In this document: piece by piece, positions 47,580 through 58,268 of the stretch
How positions within the stretch are numbered: position 1 is the stretch's first letter
Layout of the letters: every line of letters starts with the position of its first letter
Assembly: GCA_011800805.1 (NCBI GenBank)
Contig: MPNW01000094.1
Coordinates: 53,404 to 117,403, forward strand
Length of the DNA stretch: 64,000 bases
Origin: Hirudo medicinalis
Taxonomy: Eukaryota > Annelida > Clitellata > Hirudinida > Hirudinidae
Reading direction: 5' to 3'
Notes under the pieces: model-generated
Databases searched by the model: none
Told to the model about the DNA's origin: nothing
The model's input: the letters and a program-made list of their open reading frames with translations, nothing else
Position numbers and translations under genes: made by a program

Positions 47580-48911
47580 TTAAAATAGCGATCTCATGTT
47601 TCGTAATCCTCTCTTGGGAGGAGCTTTCTTAGCTCCTCCTTTCTTAGCGGGTGCCCCCTTCTTAGCCCCTCCTTTCTTGGCCCCTGCTTTAGCGGCTCCT
47701 CCTTTGGTGGATGTCTTTGTAGTAGTTCCTTTCGTTGTTTTGGTTGTCTGTACTGGTTTGGAAGCTTTAGCTGGTTTGTCATCCTTGCTGCATTTGCAAT
47801 CATCAATGATGTAACAGGTGTTTAGAAATGAGGAAGGTATTGGCCTAATAACTTTAAATTCTTCACATAATTTGGTTTTATCGGAGTCACCATTCCTCAA
47901 AATTGTGCAAGTCTGATGTCGAGTCTTTTCACTGTTTTCACCGCTCTGTCCGCTCTTACCGCACATGCAAGGACACATGCAGCAACACATGGGCATACAG
48001 CAAGCACATTTAGGCCCGCAACAATCGCAGCAGTCAGACTTAGACTTACGCTTAGCTTTACGTTTCGGTTTTCTGCAACATTCTCCACATGGGCAAGTAC
48101 AACATACCGAACCATCGTCAGATTGACAACAGCAACAACAGCTGCATACGTCACAAGTACACTTGGGTGAGGATGACTTTCCTTTACTTCCTTTGCAGTC
48201 ATAACCATTTTTTGAGTCGCAAAGTACGAGATAACCTGTCAGTGTTTCCGGACCTCGACTTGTCTTTGTATTTGTACAGCAGCAGTTGCTGTTGTTGTTG
48301 CTGTTGCCTCCCCGTCTTGAGTTCAAAAACACAACTTCTCGTTTAGAATGTTCTCTGATAATTCGCCGGCAAGGATGGCAGTTGCAGGGAAGGTCATTGG
48401 ACGATTGTTCCCATTTCAGTATTGCCGGCAGAAAGAAAGTTCTCTGGTCTTTTGTACGAGTCACTCTGAACAGCATTCTTTGGAAGTGACAACATTGGAT
48501 TGGTCTTTTCTGGTTTGTGTTCCCAAGTCGTGAATAAATGACATTTTTTTTAGTGTTACTTTTGTCAGCATTTGCATCTTGGAGAAGGTGAACGCTTGAA
48601 GTTGTTGTGCTTGAGGTTGTATTAATGGCTTTAAGGATATTACAAAAGTTTTCCAAACTTTTCTTAGATCCAGCAGTTGTTGGTTGAGTTTTACTGTAGT
48701 TCGTGTTGCCTGGCTCAATGCTTTTTATCTCGTCACTGCTTTTACATTCTCCTACTTCGGCATTTGAAGTCGTAGATCCTTTCATTCGCACGTGAGGATG
48801 TCCATCACTGCAGACTTCGTACTTTTCAATTTCTTCAAGCTTTCCTCTTCGAAGACTCGAATCTTTTTCTCCTCTGTCGTTTTCATGGGCGACGCAGAGA
48901 TCCTCTATCAT
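47580..48911 (-). CDS. Gene C: poly-Cys protein with Lys/Gly/Ala tail (443 aa)
   Basis: I do not recognise this protein. The first in-frame ATG is at 48911 (MIEDLCVAHENDRGE); the frame is open a little further upstream without an ATG. The N-terminal half is Ser/Asn/Thr-rich. The centre (about 47950-48165) is exceptionally Cys-dense, with CTCDVCSCCCCC, CCTCPCGECC, CCDCCGPKCACC and CMPMCCCMCPCMCG separated by a Lys/Arg linker (KPKRKAKRKSKS). The C-terminus is a low-complexity basic tail of KKGGAKKGAP-type repeats ending KRGLRNMRSLF. There is no signal peptide, so an intracellular structural or metal-binding role fits best. The spacer to its likely promoter (CRE-like site at 52183) is interrupted by the hAT element at 49300-51423. 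Confidence 0.78.
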   Translation of the reverse strand: MIEDLCVAHENDRGEKDSSLRRGKLEEIEKYEVCSDGHPHVRMKGSTTSNAEVGECKSSDEIKSIEPGNTNYSKTQPTTAGSKKSLENFCNILKAINTTSSTTTSSVHLLQDANADKSNTKKNVIYSRLGNTNQKRPIQCCHFQRMLFRVTRTKDQRTFFLPAILKWEQSSNDLPCNCHPCRRIIREHSKREVVFLNSRRGGNSNNNSNCCCTNTKTSRGPETLTGYLVLCDSKNGYDCKGSKGKSSSPKCTCDVCSCCCCCQSDDGSVCCTCPCGECCRKPKRKAKRKSKSDCCDCCGPKCACCMPMCCCMCPCMCGKSGQSGENSEKTRHQTCTILRNGDSDKTKLCEEFKVIRPIPSSFLNTCYIIDDCKCSKDDKPAKASKPVQTTKTTKGTTTKTSTKGGAAKAGAKKGGAKKGAPAKKGGAKKAPPKRGLRNMRSLF

Positions 48912-49299
48912 GTTTTTAGACCCCGCTTTCACTTTTTTGTTGATTTTCGTAGGGATTCTATGATTTTGTTTGAATTTATCAAACAGTGGTTCGGTTGATG
49001 TTATTCATTCCTAAATTAAATTCAGCATATTTATAATTAGCACGTAATAATAATAATAATAATAATTAATTAATGAATTTATGCATTTTTTAAATTGACT
49101 TTAGAGAGAATATTTATCATTTAATTCATTTGCTTTCGATTCAAGTTTACTATCTCAGTTCTTAGATCTGCCGACGAGGTGGTTCTTGTGAAACTTAATG
49201 ATGACTTCTGTACTAAATTCATTTAAGTCTCAGAATAATAGGTACTAGAATAGGTGAAAATAATTTCGAAATAAACTAAACATGTTTGTGCTTTAACAA
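48912..49299. other. Region just upstream of gene C
   Basis: AT-rich sequence with an AAT run at about 49045-49068. It may be 5' UTR or intron of gene C. It ends at the hAT insertion. Confidence 0.4.
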
Positions 49300-51423
49300 C
49301 AGGGACGTCATTTCAATTTTTCCAGGGGGGTAAACCCTCTCTCAACCATTCCCGATAAGATGACCCTTTTTTGCTTCTTATCATCACTTCCGACTCCGCT
49401 ATGCACATTAAAATCACTAAAGAGCGTTTAAAATAAGTATTCTAATCGTTTTATTAACATGATTGTAGAAAGGATTTTGCTGGAGACAGCTGATTATTAA
49501 GTATAAATTTATCAATGCCTAGAGTAAAGTTCGTTAATGGTATCTGGGCATAAAAAGTGTTTGGAACTTGGATTCAATGCTGGTATAAACCTCAGAACAT
49601 TGCACCTGATTGCGAACCTAGCATCCAATTCAGAAACAAATTGGTCTGCATACGCAAAGAGGATGCTATTGCATCAGCTTCGTCCATAATGCTGGTCCAA
49701 GTGTCTGTGCTGCGATAAGTCAGCAGATCTCTTTTAGTTGAATCTATGAACATTTCAGCAGTTAATCAACTGATAGGTTCTGCAATTCTTCAGACAGTGA
49801 ATTGACTGTACCAAGCAACTTTTCAGCCACAAGCAAACTGCGAAGAAATGCCATTGAACGGATTCTTGTCAGTAATCCCTGAGCTTATGCTCTCGCTAAT
49901 CTATCAATATCCTGCAATGATAAGGCTTCCGGGACATTAACAATAATTTCAATCCTAAGTTTTACTTTGCTTGTTGAGAGGTACCAGTAAAACCATCAGG
50001 TTTCAGCCAATCTCTCAAGTTCCACAAATTTTAATATAATATAATAAAGCCTCAACTTGTGCTCGAAGAAACGGTCTTGGACCACTAACTGACAAGAACA
50101 CGTAGATCGCTTGCAAGATGGAAGACATGTCAACGATCTCGGATATATTTTTAATCGTGTTGACTAGGTTCAGAGGATGGGCATGGCAGTGAATAAGACA
50201 CGCGTAGCAAGTTCTTTGATGTGGGCCTAATATTTTAGGTTATTACAGATGGGTTCTAGAAAGAGACTTAATGATATTGAAAAAGTACAAATAAAGGCCT
50301 TTTTAAAGACTTGAATTTGTCAATTTCAGAGATTTCTAGGAGGGTTAATATACTCGCTTTAGAAAGGTCATATCCTTCCACTTTTTAAATATCTTGTCAA
50401 CAAACGTAACATTCAACACTGGTTTCACCACGTCGAACAATATTGGCACTAAAATGTCAACAACTGAAACAAAAGACGCCATTTTGACCTACCGAGCATT
50501 CCAGCCATGGAAATTGCTTATTAACACCCAGGGCTGAAACAACGCTTAGATGTTACTGGATATTCCCTTAGCATTGGTGATAAATGTGACAAATCCACAA
50601 TCGATACTTTGTTTTCTGAAGACTGAGGTGAAATTAATGGGGTTTCATTTGTTTCTGCATAAATAGGTGGATCTGAGTCAATTTTTGTTCTTTAATTCCA
50701 ACCAACTCTGTGTCTGAATCCAGCTCCATTTCACATTTTCTCCTAAAAAAGTTATGTGATGTTGTCTTTTTTGACAATTACATCTCGGACGCAAGAAAAA
50801 AGTAGTAGCCATAGGTCTGACGCTGATATTTGGCGTGCAAGTTAATTTAGCAGGCCTCAAAGCGACGATTGAAGCAAGAGTGACCCCCTGATGTGTGAAA
50901 CAGCCTCGGAAAGGAGCGCTAGGCAAATGGTTGTCTTAACAACTTGTTCAGAATGATTATTTAGGAAACTGCTCAGATAAAACAAATAACTATTAAATGC
51001 AATAAAGACTATACTAATCAAATTCACCGAGATGTTTGCGAATCCAAGAATTTACTGTTAATAAGATTTTCACTAAATAACAATCGCGAATGAACGTAGT
51101 ACCAGCAAGGTGATGGAAAAGTTAGCAGATTGCACGAACAAAAATTCGTGACCATGCTATGGTCTTGGAATAGTTCCATATAAACTCTTCGGATCAAAAG
51201 AAATCACTAGCTGATCTGAAGAACAGGCATGACTTGATGAGGGCCTGGTAAGGTGATTCTCTTTGATGCGTGGCTCACACATGTTGTACGCCAATCGATG
51301 CGCTACATCGAATGCCAAATTGAAATCTAACTCTTCAATGTACATATTTCCAAAAGTCGAGCGGGGCAGCCGAAACTCAGGTGGGGGACGTCCCCCCCCT
51401 CAAGTCCTCAAGTGACGTCCCTG
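49300..51423 (-). mobile_element. hAT transposon with decayed transposase
   Basis: The ends are CAGGGACGTCA and TGACGTCCCTG, an 11-bp inverted match. Flanking 8-bp target duplications are TTTAACAA (left) and TTTAATAA (right), one mismatch. The 8-bp duplication is diagnostic of hAT. The transposase is on the minus strand and broken by stops. A recognisable block near 50090-50230 reads CLIHCHAHPLNLVNTIKN, like the CHxHxLNLV core of ZMYM/hAT-type transposases. A tail-like SINE motif (GGAGCGCTAGGCAAATGG) at about 50910 suggests a later nested insertion. Confidence 0.88.
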
Positions 51424-53017
51424 TTTAATAATCAATGCAATTTAGCTACAAACATGTGTCCACTCCTTCTTGAACAAGGTAACATTGTTGTGCAGTCAAC
51501 CATTTGTAAGTTTTATATGCGATCACCTCAAATTTTGTGATCTTCAAGCATTCAATTCATCTGCCATTCACAATTTTGATCAGTTTTTGTTTAAAAATAA
51601 AATTAATTACTTAAACGAAAGCTTTTAGAGAAAAATTAGATAAAATATAATTTAATAATAGTTAGTAGAAATAATGAGAAATAGAATTACAAATTACTTA
51701 TTATTTTAACACAACTTACTCTATCCTAAGCACACCCAAAAGAGTTGATGTTTTCATAATCCAGCATCATTTTCAAAGTCCAAACACTGCAGAAGGCTGT
51801 CACTACAGTTTTATTGAAAGGTATTAAGATTTTGTGTAATTTTGTTATTGTAAGACTTTTGTATTAACTGCGTGGGACTTAAACAAGCAAAAATCAAGCG
51901 GATCGAAAAGCCGAAAGAACTACCAAATCAAATTCTCTCTAGTACATTTTGCAATAAAATATTTTTCAGCTTAAATGGAAATATTGATGAGCACAACATT
52001 TTTGGTCATCATTCTGGTCTGATGAGTTAATAACAGTAATAATAAAAATAAGTCAGCAATTTAATTAACTAAACAACTAATTCTTCCTTCACCTCACCTC
52101 TCAAGGTCTTCCTGACTGGAATTGAAAGAATGGTTCCACTAAGTTTTTGTTTACCTATTTTATCGAATTTAAAATAAATGCCTTACGTCACGAAAACGAG
52201 GTTGTACAATACTTTCCAGTGACAAATAGTGACAAAGTTCCGAATTTTTAGAAATTTTGTTTATGGAACATTAGCTGGTTTTAAATTTATTAAAAGTCCT
52301 GCAAAAGATTTTGAAACCTTTGCGGAATCCGACTAAGAATAATCACAATTTATTTAATTAATTATTTGATTATTTGTATTTTATTGTATTTGTATTTCAC
52401 GCTTGGCTTTTGCGTATTTTTTTACCATATTTTTAAACTTTGCCACATTTTCCTGACTTTCGGCGAGGGGTTTACCCCAAAGTGAATAATTAGACTTTTT
52501 TTCTATTAAAACTTAATTTTTGAACGTAAATTCATGTGAATTCACATGGGATTTTATGGATTGGACATTCAATTTTCACCTGATCGGAAGAAATTCATAG
52601 AATGCTTAACCATCGAAATCTACAACTTAAAGCAATATCTAATTGAAGAACCTTGTATTTTCCGTCTCAATAAAATATTGGATTCGATTAATGCACTAAT
52701 CAGAGTTGGAGGAGTAACATGGAGGAAGCAAATACTTTTGGACTCTTGGTTTTTATATAAATTTAATTACTTACTCAAATTCACGTTGACTTGTTGAAAT
52801 TTTAAATGAAACTTATCAATGTAGATATTTTTTAGGATCGATTTCTTTTCTTTACCGTTTCAATAATAATAACAAAAATTAATGAGGAGAAACTTTTGTG
52901 CTGTATTTACGTGGACGAAAAATCTGGATCTAAGAAACGGAGAAATAATAATAATAATCATCATTATCGTTGAACCATTTGAGAGAATATTTGAGAACAG
53001 AAACCAGTCTATCATTT
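51424..53017. other. Spacer between the hAT element and gene D
   Basis: No exon I can support. A CRE-like site lies at 52183. One unexplained plus-strand ORF (52546-52797, 83 codons, MGFYGLDIQF...) lacks similarity and splice context, and I do not call it a gene. Confidence 0.4.
52181..52190 (-). promoter_or_regulatory. CRE-like site, probable promoter element of gene C
   Basis: TGACGTAAGG on the minus strand, followed in that direction by CATTTATTTT. It is 3.27 kb from the gene C ATG, or about 1.1 kb once the hAT insertion is discounted, in line with genes B, D, E and F. Confidence 0.35.
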
Positions 53018-53947
53018 TTATTTTTTTCCTTTCTTCTTTGCCGGTTTTTTACCTTTAGGTGGTTTGCCTTTTTTCGCCTTTTTGCCCTTTGCTCCTCCGC
53101 TTTCCTCCTCCGAAGATGCGCCATCTGTTTCGGCTGCTTTCTTCGGCTTTGCTTCGCTCTTTTCCTTCGATTTACTTGCCGCAGACGGCCCTCTTTCTTG
53201 TTCTCTGCCTTCGAGTAGTTTAATTAATTTCTCTGAAGAAGTTGGCCCACAACAATCATCGCATGGAAATACGTAAATTAATTTGTTGTCACAGCAAGGA
53301 GATCGACACGAGCAACATCTCTCACAAGTCGGACATATTGAGCATGCACACCCTGGAAATAAATTGCATCCTGGACATGTGGCGCACCCCGTACACGTCG
53401 TACACCCTGGACAAGTTGAGCAGGTTGGACAGGCTGAGCAGGTTGGACAGGCGGAGCACGTTGGGCAGGTTGGACAGGCGGAGCACGTAGTACAGGTTGT
53501 ACAAGCAGAGCAGGTCGGACATGTAGGACAAGCTGAACATGTAGGGCAGGTACAGACTGTACGACAGACACGTGGACGGCGAAGTGGACAACAATTTTTT
53601 TCGACCACTATGGTCTGCAAACCAGCCTTGTAGATTGAACAGCATTCGTCCTTGCAGCAGCTGTGATTGCACGTGTTTTCTTCCGGTTCACTTCCTCCTA
53701 CATTTGCTTGAAAATCTTGGGATCTAGGATGCTGTTTACATACGATGTCAGAATATCGAATTTTCCCTTCAAAAGAGTCACAAACATCGTCTAAATCAAT
53801 GTCGAAGCCGTTATCTGTCAACATGCCCAAAAAAATATTCGAATGGCCACCATCGTCTGCTCGAGTAGCTGAGCAATGGCTTGTGACGTTTTTGGACCAA
53901 GCTTTCGACACACGTTCTTGAAACTTCACTTCATCAGAGGAATCCAT
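53018..53947 (-). CDS. Gene D: period-3 Cys repeat protein with Lys tail (309 aa)
   Basis: I do not recognise this protein. It starts MDSSDEVKFQERVSK. Residues 134-194 have Cys at every third position for about twenty triplets (CPT, CSA, CTT, CST, CPG types), followed by CSICPTCERCCSC and CDDCC. Before the array lies LQTIVVEKNCCPLRRPRVC, a VV-x-x-x-C segment like those in genes E and F. The last 60 residues are Lys-rich (KAKKGKPPKGKKPAKKKGKK). Drosophila male germline Mst(3)CGP proteins also repeat Cys at period 3. That is similarity of style, not proof of homology. A splice acceptor (TTATGCAG, exon start 53960) is 13 nt before the ATG, and a CRE-like site lies at 54438. Confidence 0.78.
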   Translation of the reverse strand: MDSSDEVKFQERVSKAWSKNVTSHCSATRADDGGHSNIFLGMLTDNGFDIDLDDVCDSFEGKIRYSDIVCKQHPRSQDFQANVGGSEPEENTCNHSCCKDECCSIYKAGLQTIVVEKNCCPLRRPRVCRTVCTCPTCSACPTCPTCSACTTCTTCSACPTCPTCSACPTCSACPTCSTCPGCTTCTGCATCPGCNLFPGCACSICPTCERCCSCRSPCCDNKLIYVFPCDDCCGPTSSEKLIKLLEGREQERGPSAASKSKEKSEAKPKKAAETDGASSEEESGGAKGKKAKKGKPPKGKKPAKKKGKK

Positions 53948-54966
53948 GTTCCATTTTTATCTGCATAAAATTCTGGTGGGAACGGACTTAATGGCATTAG
54001 TCATCATAAACCCATCTGTATCTACTATCATGAGACAGCCGGACTGCTCTGTATCAGAGTTTGTTATATTCCAATTGCTTGTATAGTTCCGAGGTTAGGT
54101 ATTTATTTGTGACATATTCAGGACAGCTGTCTTGTGATAGTTTAAAATAAATTGAGTTAATTTAAGAAGTTGGAAATTTATATCAAATATTTTTTAGATT
54201 TAAGCAGCTAGGAGCTGTTTATCGAATAAATATTCCTAGAAATAGATTCCTACCACAATTCGGGATGGAGTGTTGACACTTCACTAGTTGAGTCTATCTA
54301 GTCACTAGTCTATATTTCAACCTATGCACTACATCTTCTGCGTATTCTATCTTTACATTTTGTAAAGCCTGAATGTAATTAATCTACTGATAAACTCTAA
54401 ACTGTGTTTTCATTTGGCGATGGTTTAAACAAACACTTTACGTCATGGAACTGCATGGAATATAAACTAATGCATACAAAAATTAAATTTGTATTCAGTT
54501 GATTTTTATGAAGAGGAGATTGATACATGCCAATGATTATTCCGTTAATGTATTTATTATTTGTCAAATCGCCCATATTTATTGCGTCGCCAGTCCAAAA
54601 TGGAAAACGAAATTTGTAAGAAGCAGAACCTTGAAGATTCATTTAAGAAATCCTATTTCTTGTTGGGTTTATCGATTTTTATATAACATAGAATAACTTG
54701 ACACAGTATTGAAATAAATATATTTAAATGATAATTTCAGATCAAACTGAAGATTTACAAGTAGAGGAATAGTTTCTTAATGTCATAAATCAATTTCAAT
54801 ATTATTATAAAATGTGCTGAAATTTTAATCAATGCTATGATGAATGTCATTGTATGATGCAATCCTTTGTTCTGCGGTATACGTTGGAAGTTATTCCAGC
54901 AAAAATGATGGAAACAATTTGCAAAAAATTAGTAAAAATGCCAACTAAATGTCAACTGTGTTTATA
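53948..54966. other. Gene D upstream region
   Basis: Probable non-coding first exon, intron and promoter of gene D. I see no other gene. Short plus-strand ORFs at 54499-54696 and 54854-55066 lack support. Confidence 0.4.
54436..54445 (-). promoter_or_regulatory. CRE-like site upstream of gene D
   Basis: TGACGTAAAG on the minus strand, 491 bp before the gene D ATG, followed by TGTTTGTTTAAAC. Confidence 0.4.
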
Positions 54967-56835
54967 TTACATTGACGGCTTCTTTTTAAACACGGTTTTC
55001 ACCTTTGAGAAAATACTCGGTTTTTTTTTATATTTAGGACCTTCGTCTTCATCGCCGTCATCGTGAGAATGAGCTGGATCAGATTTCGATACTCTACGCT
55101 TTCTGTCGTCATAGTCAGTTTCATCTGTCTTCAAGATACTTCTTCGTTTCCCACTTCTCTTGTCATCATATTTGTCAGTTTCGTCCGATTTGAAGAAACT
55201 GAATTTTTTTTGCTTTCCACTTCTCCTGTCATCTGATTTATAATCATTTTCATCTGATTTGAAAAAACTGTATTTCTTTCGCAGTGAACCTTTCATGCTC
55301 CCCCTCTTCTCCTCACTTTCGTCGTTTGCCGTGCCTTTAGATTTTTCACTGGATTTCGATGTTCTTCTTCCACTTTGCCTGTACTCGTCTTCGTCGGTGC
55401 CATCCGGTGGAATGGTACTGACCCCAGACTTTTTGTGCTTTCCACTTCTTCTGTCTTCTTCCGATTCATAGCTACCGTCTGATTGAAAGAGACCGAATTT
55501 AGATTTCTTTTTCCTCATTTTCTCACTTCCTTTATCACTGCCATCACTAAATACGCTAAATTTCGATTTCTTTTTCCTCCTTTTCTCACTTCCTTTATCA
55601 CTGCCATCACTAAATACGCTAAATTTCGATTTCTTTTTCCTCCTTTTCTCACTTTCGTTATCACTGCCATCACTAAAGACACTAAATTTCGATTTCTTCG
55701 GTCTTCTACTTTGTTTACGCGGTATTTTAACATCGCTGAACTCGCTGTGCTCGCTAATATCGCCATCGTGAGGTCGAGTGCCTCTTCTGCCTCTGTAAGA
55801 ACCACCTCTTTTTGCTCTGACAGAACCTTCTCTTTTTTCCTTGAGATCATCCCTATTTTTTCTTTCCTTTCTTGGTGAACAGCAATGGCAGTCGCAGCAA
55901 CAGTTACGCCTTTTCTTTGAGCAGCAGTAAGCTTTGCGAGAGCAGTTTTTATCTTCTGCGATAACGACCATCACCCCACAACATCTCACTTTACAAAGTT
56001 TGCGAGGTTTTTGGATCACATCGAGGTCTTTGGATTTCTTCTTAGATTGCTTTATTATCTTATATTCTTGATCTTCCAATCTTTTTTGGCCACTGTCCAG
56101 GCTCTTTCTCTTTGCCTTTGGAGGTTCTTGAACTTCTTTTGGTTTGCCGCTATCTGTGCTAATTTTCTTCGCTTTTGGAATCGGCTCTGGATCTTCTTTT
56201 TTCAGTGACTTTCGAAACTGTTCCAGATCGTCCTTCAGTTTGTTGCTGTCTATACTTTTCCTGGCTTTTGGAGCTTCTTCCGGAGTTTCCTTTTTGCATG
56301 GTTTGCATTGTATGTTCTTTTTACATGGTTTTGGAATGGGTTCCGGATCTTCATTTTCCTTTTCGATGTTTATGACGGGTTGTTCTACATTTGGACATAC
56401 GGTTTGTTTTGGTTTACTAGCTGTTAAGTTTACAGTTATTTCTGTCTCGTTGCTAGCACCATGTTTTTCACATTTAAAAGTGACGCCTAAGTTATTGCCA
56501 CCATTTTCGAAAATCCTCGGGAAATCCTTTAATTTTTCAAAAATATTTGAACCCTCTAACTGAATATTGATTTCGTTCAAGTTTATTTTCTTGTCACTTG
56601 TATTTTTGCAATCATCTTTACAAGGGTCGATAACAACGGTTGTTCCGCATACTTTGCGAGTTCTAAAGCTTCGATTCTGAGCGTCTGTTCGGAGCAACTC
56701 ATTTTCTTGTTCACATTCTTCATCGCATTCGATTCTCGTTCCTTTACATTCTATGAAATTACCTGGTGGTTCGATCCGCACATCAAAAAATGCTTGTTGA
56801 TCATGCTCATTCACCTCAACTCTGTTTAAGGCCAT
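54967..56835 (-). CDS. Gene E: Cys-cluster protein with repeated KKSKFSVFSDGSD units (622 aa)
   Basis: I do not recognise this protein. It starts MALNRVEVNEHDQQAFFD. Two similar short blocks occur: VCGTTVVIDPCKDDC near the N-terminus and CCGVMVVIAEDKNCSRKAYC mid-protein. The second leads into CCSKKRRNCCCDCHCC. Between them lie Glu/Pro/Lys-rich repeats (KxxDPEPIPKP types). The C-terminal third is a Ser/Lys/Asp array: a 21-residue unit containing KKKSKFSVFSDGSD is repeated about three times in tandem (63-bp DNA unit, 55495-55697) and decays into KFSFFKSDETD and RRSILKTDETD versions. This gives regularly spaced Ser-Asp sites suited to casein kinase-type phosphorylation (inference). The end is basic (KTVFKKKPSM). 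A CRE-like site lies 606 bp upstream at 57441. Confidence 0.78.
   Translation of the reverse strand: MALNRVEVNEHDQQAFFDVRIEPPGNFIECKGTRIECDEECEQENELLRTDAQNRSFRTRKVCGTTVVIDPCKDDCKNTSDKKINLNEINIQLEGSNIFEKLKDFPRIFENGGNNLGVTFKCEKHGASNETEITVNLTASKPKQTVCPNVEQPVINIEKENEDPEPIPKPCKKNIQCKPCKKETPEEAPKARKSIDSNKLKDDLEQFRKSLKKEDPEPIPKAKKISTDSGKPKEVQEPPKAKRKSLDSGQKRLEDQEYKIIKQSKKKSKDLDVIQKPRKLCKVRCCGVMVVIAEDKNCSRKAYCCSKKRRNCCCDCHCCSPRKERKNRDDLKEKREGSVRAKRGGSYRGRRGTRPHDGDISEHSEFSDVKIPRKQSRRPKKSKFSVFSDGSDNESEKRRKKKSKFSVFSDGSDKGSEKRRKKKSKFSVFSDGSDKGSEKMRKKKSKFGLFQSDGSYESEEDRRSGKHKKSGVSTIPPDGTDEDEYRQSGRRTSKSSEKSKGTANDESEEKRGSMKGSLRKKYSFFKSDENDYKSDDRRSGKQKKFSFFKSDETDKYDDKRSGKRRSILKTDETDYDDRKRRVSKSDPAHSHDDGDEDEGPKYKKKPSIFSKVKTVFKKKPSM
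55495..55697. repeat. 63-bp coding tandem repeat in gene E
   Basis: Near-identical 63-bp units with few silent differences, implying recent in-frame duplication of 21 codons. Confidence 0.85.
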
Positions 56836-58268
56836 ATTTTTTTCATTACAGGAATTTGGTGCTCATTCCCTTTAGGTAACATGGTAGACTGTAAGATAAT
56901 ATCATAATATGTAGTTAAACTTGGAAGTTTTAATCAAATAAATAAAAAAATAGACTAATAGTCTACAACTACAAAGATAGTTCGGTAAAAGCTTATTTTG
57001 ATTCCGTTAACTGGTCAATCGAAAAAATACCCAAAATTTATTGATATGATTGGATAATTCTTTCACTAGTTTCACTAAAAGGTAATCGATTATAAACTAC
57101 CTCATTATAAATTACTCATTTTAAAAATATTTATGTACATGAATGAAATTTTGTGAAGAACTTAAAGTTCCAGCCAGTGCAATCAGAATCAGTCATTTTC
57201 GTTCTTAGCATGCATTGCTTCCATTGCCAGGAGGTCACGCTCCACCTTCTGTCCCATTTTTTAAAATAAACCGGAATAATTGAGAATTACATTCTGAATT
57301 ATCTCTGATCAATCCTCGTTAAACTGATGTTACGTTTGATTTGGAAAAGTTCTGTGTGAAGCCTGTGAAGCCTCATTATTTATGTATTTTTTTTTTATTA
57401 ATCATTCCGTTCGTGCTGTTTAGTAAACAGCAACAAACCTTTACGTCAACAACATTAACAAAGATATTCTCGACATTTTAAAAATCATTCTAAATATTAC
57501 TTCTGCATGTGAAATTATTACGCTCTCAGTTTTCAATATTTTCTCAATGCTAAACTTTACAATAGGCCTCAAACAATCAACATTAGTTAAACATTGGTGT
57601 AAAGGAGCAAAATGCAGAGATCTGCCTTTGGTGCAATGAATAGATAAATTCTATTTATAAAAAATTTAAATTAATAAAAATCAGTTTAAGAAATTTGACA
57701 TGTTCATGAAATATTTAAATAGCTCGGTGGGATCTCAAAATGGTGAAATACTTATGATAATGTGGTGGGTATTTTCTCATGCGCTATCATTTGTAATTAG
57801 ATATCGAGGGGGAGATGTCATATATTTCCAATTTCATCCATTTGAAGGGCTTCCATTGAATACTCTGCTCGTTAAAAATTACCAGATTGTTGAAGGCAGT
57901 TAATTTATTATTGTAATTCAAGATTTTTATTAAAAAAGTAAAATTTGCTTTCAAAAGTAGGTTACGATGAAACATTAACTCAGTGAGGCATTTGGCGTTA
58001 ATAATTAATTTGGCGTTAATGCTAAAAATAATTCACAATGCTTATGAATTTGCATTATCAAGGCTTGCTATCAAATAAAATCATTTGTTTACAAACAATG
58101 TTTCCTAATTAAAGTATGACCATATCGTGCAGTGCTGCAGATAGAGTTAACATTTAATTTATTATGCAATTCTGCGCTTTCCAATCTATTCACAGCGTAT
58201 TTAAAAAAATAATGTGTAAATGCTTTGATTCATTTAATTTACTTTATCATTTTTTTGTACTCTTGTTG
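56836..58268. other. Gene E upstream region
   Basis: It contains the CRE-like site at 57441. On the minus strand a compact 22-codon ORF (MGQKVERDLLAMEAMHAKN..., about 57255-57190) lies in the inferred 5' leader. The plus-strand ORF at 57700-57903 has no supporting evidence. Confidence 0.35.
57439..57448 (-). promoter_or_regulatory. CRE-like site upstream of gene E
   Basis: TGACGTAAAG on the minus strand, about 606 bp before the gene E ATG, followed by GTTTGTTGCTG. Confidence 0.4.

Noticed and set aside
52546..52797. 83-codon plus-strand ORF as a gene
   Set aside because: No similarity, no splice or poly(A) context, and AT-rich codon use typical of chance ORFs here.
53283..53633. Plus-strand protein of VGQAEQ repeats
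   Set aside because: It is the antisense image of the gene D Cys array. The minus frame is longer, complete, and matches the family.
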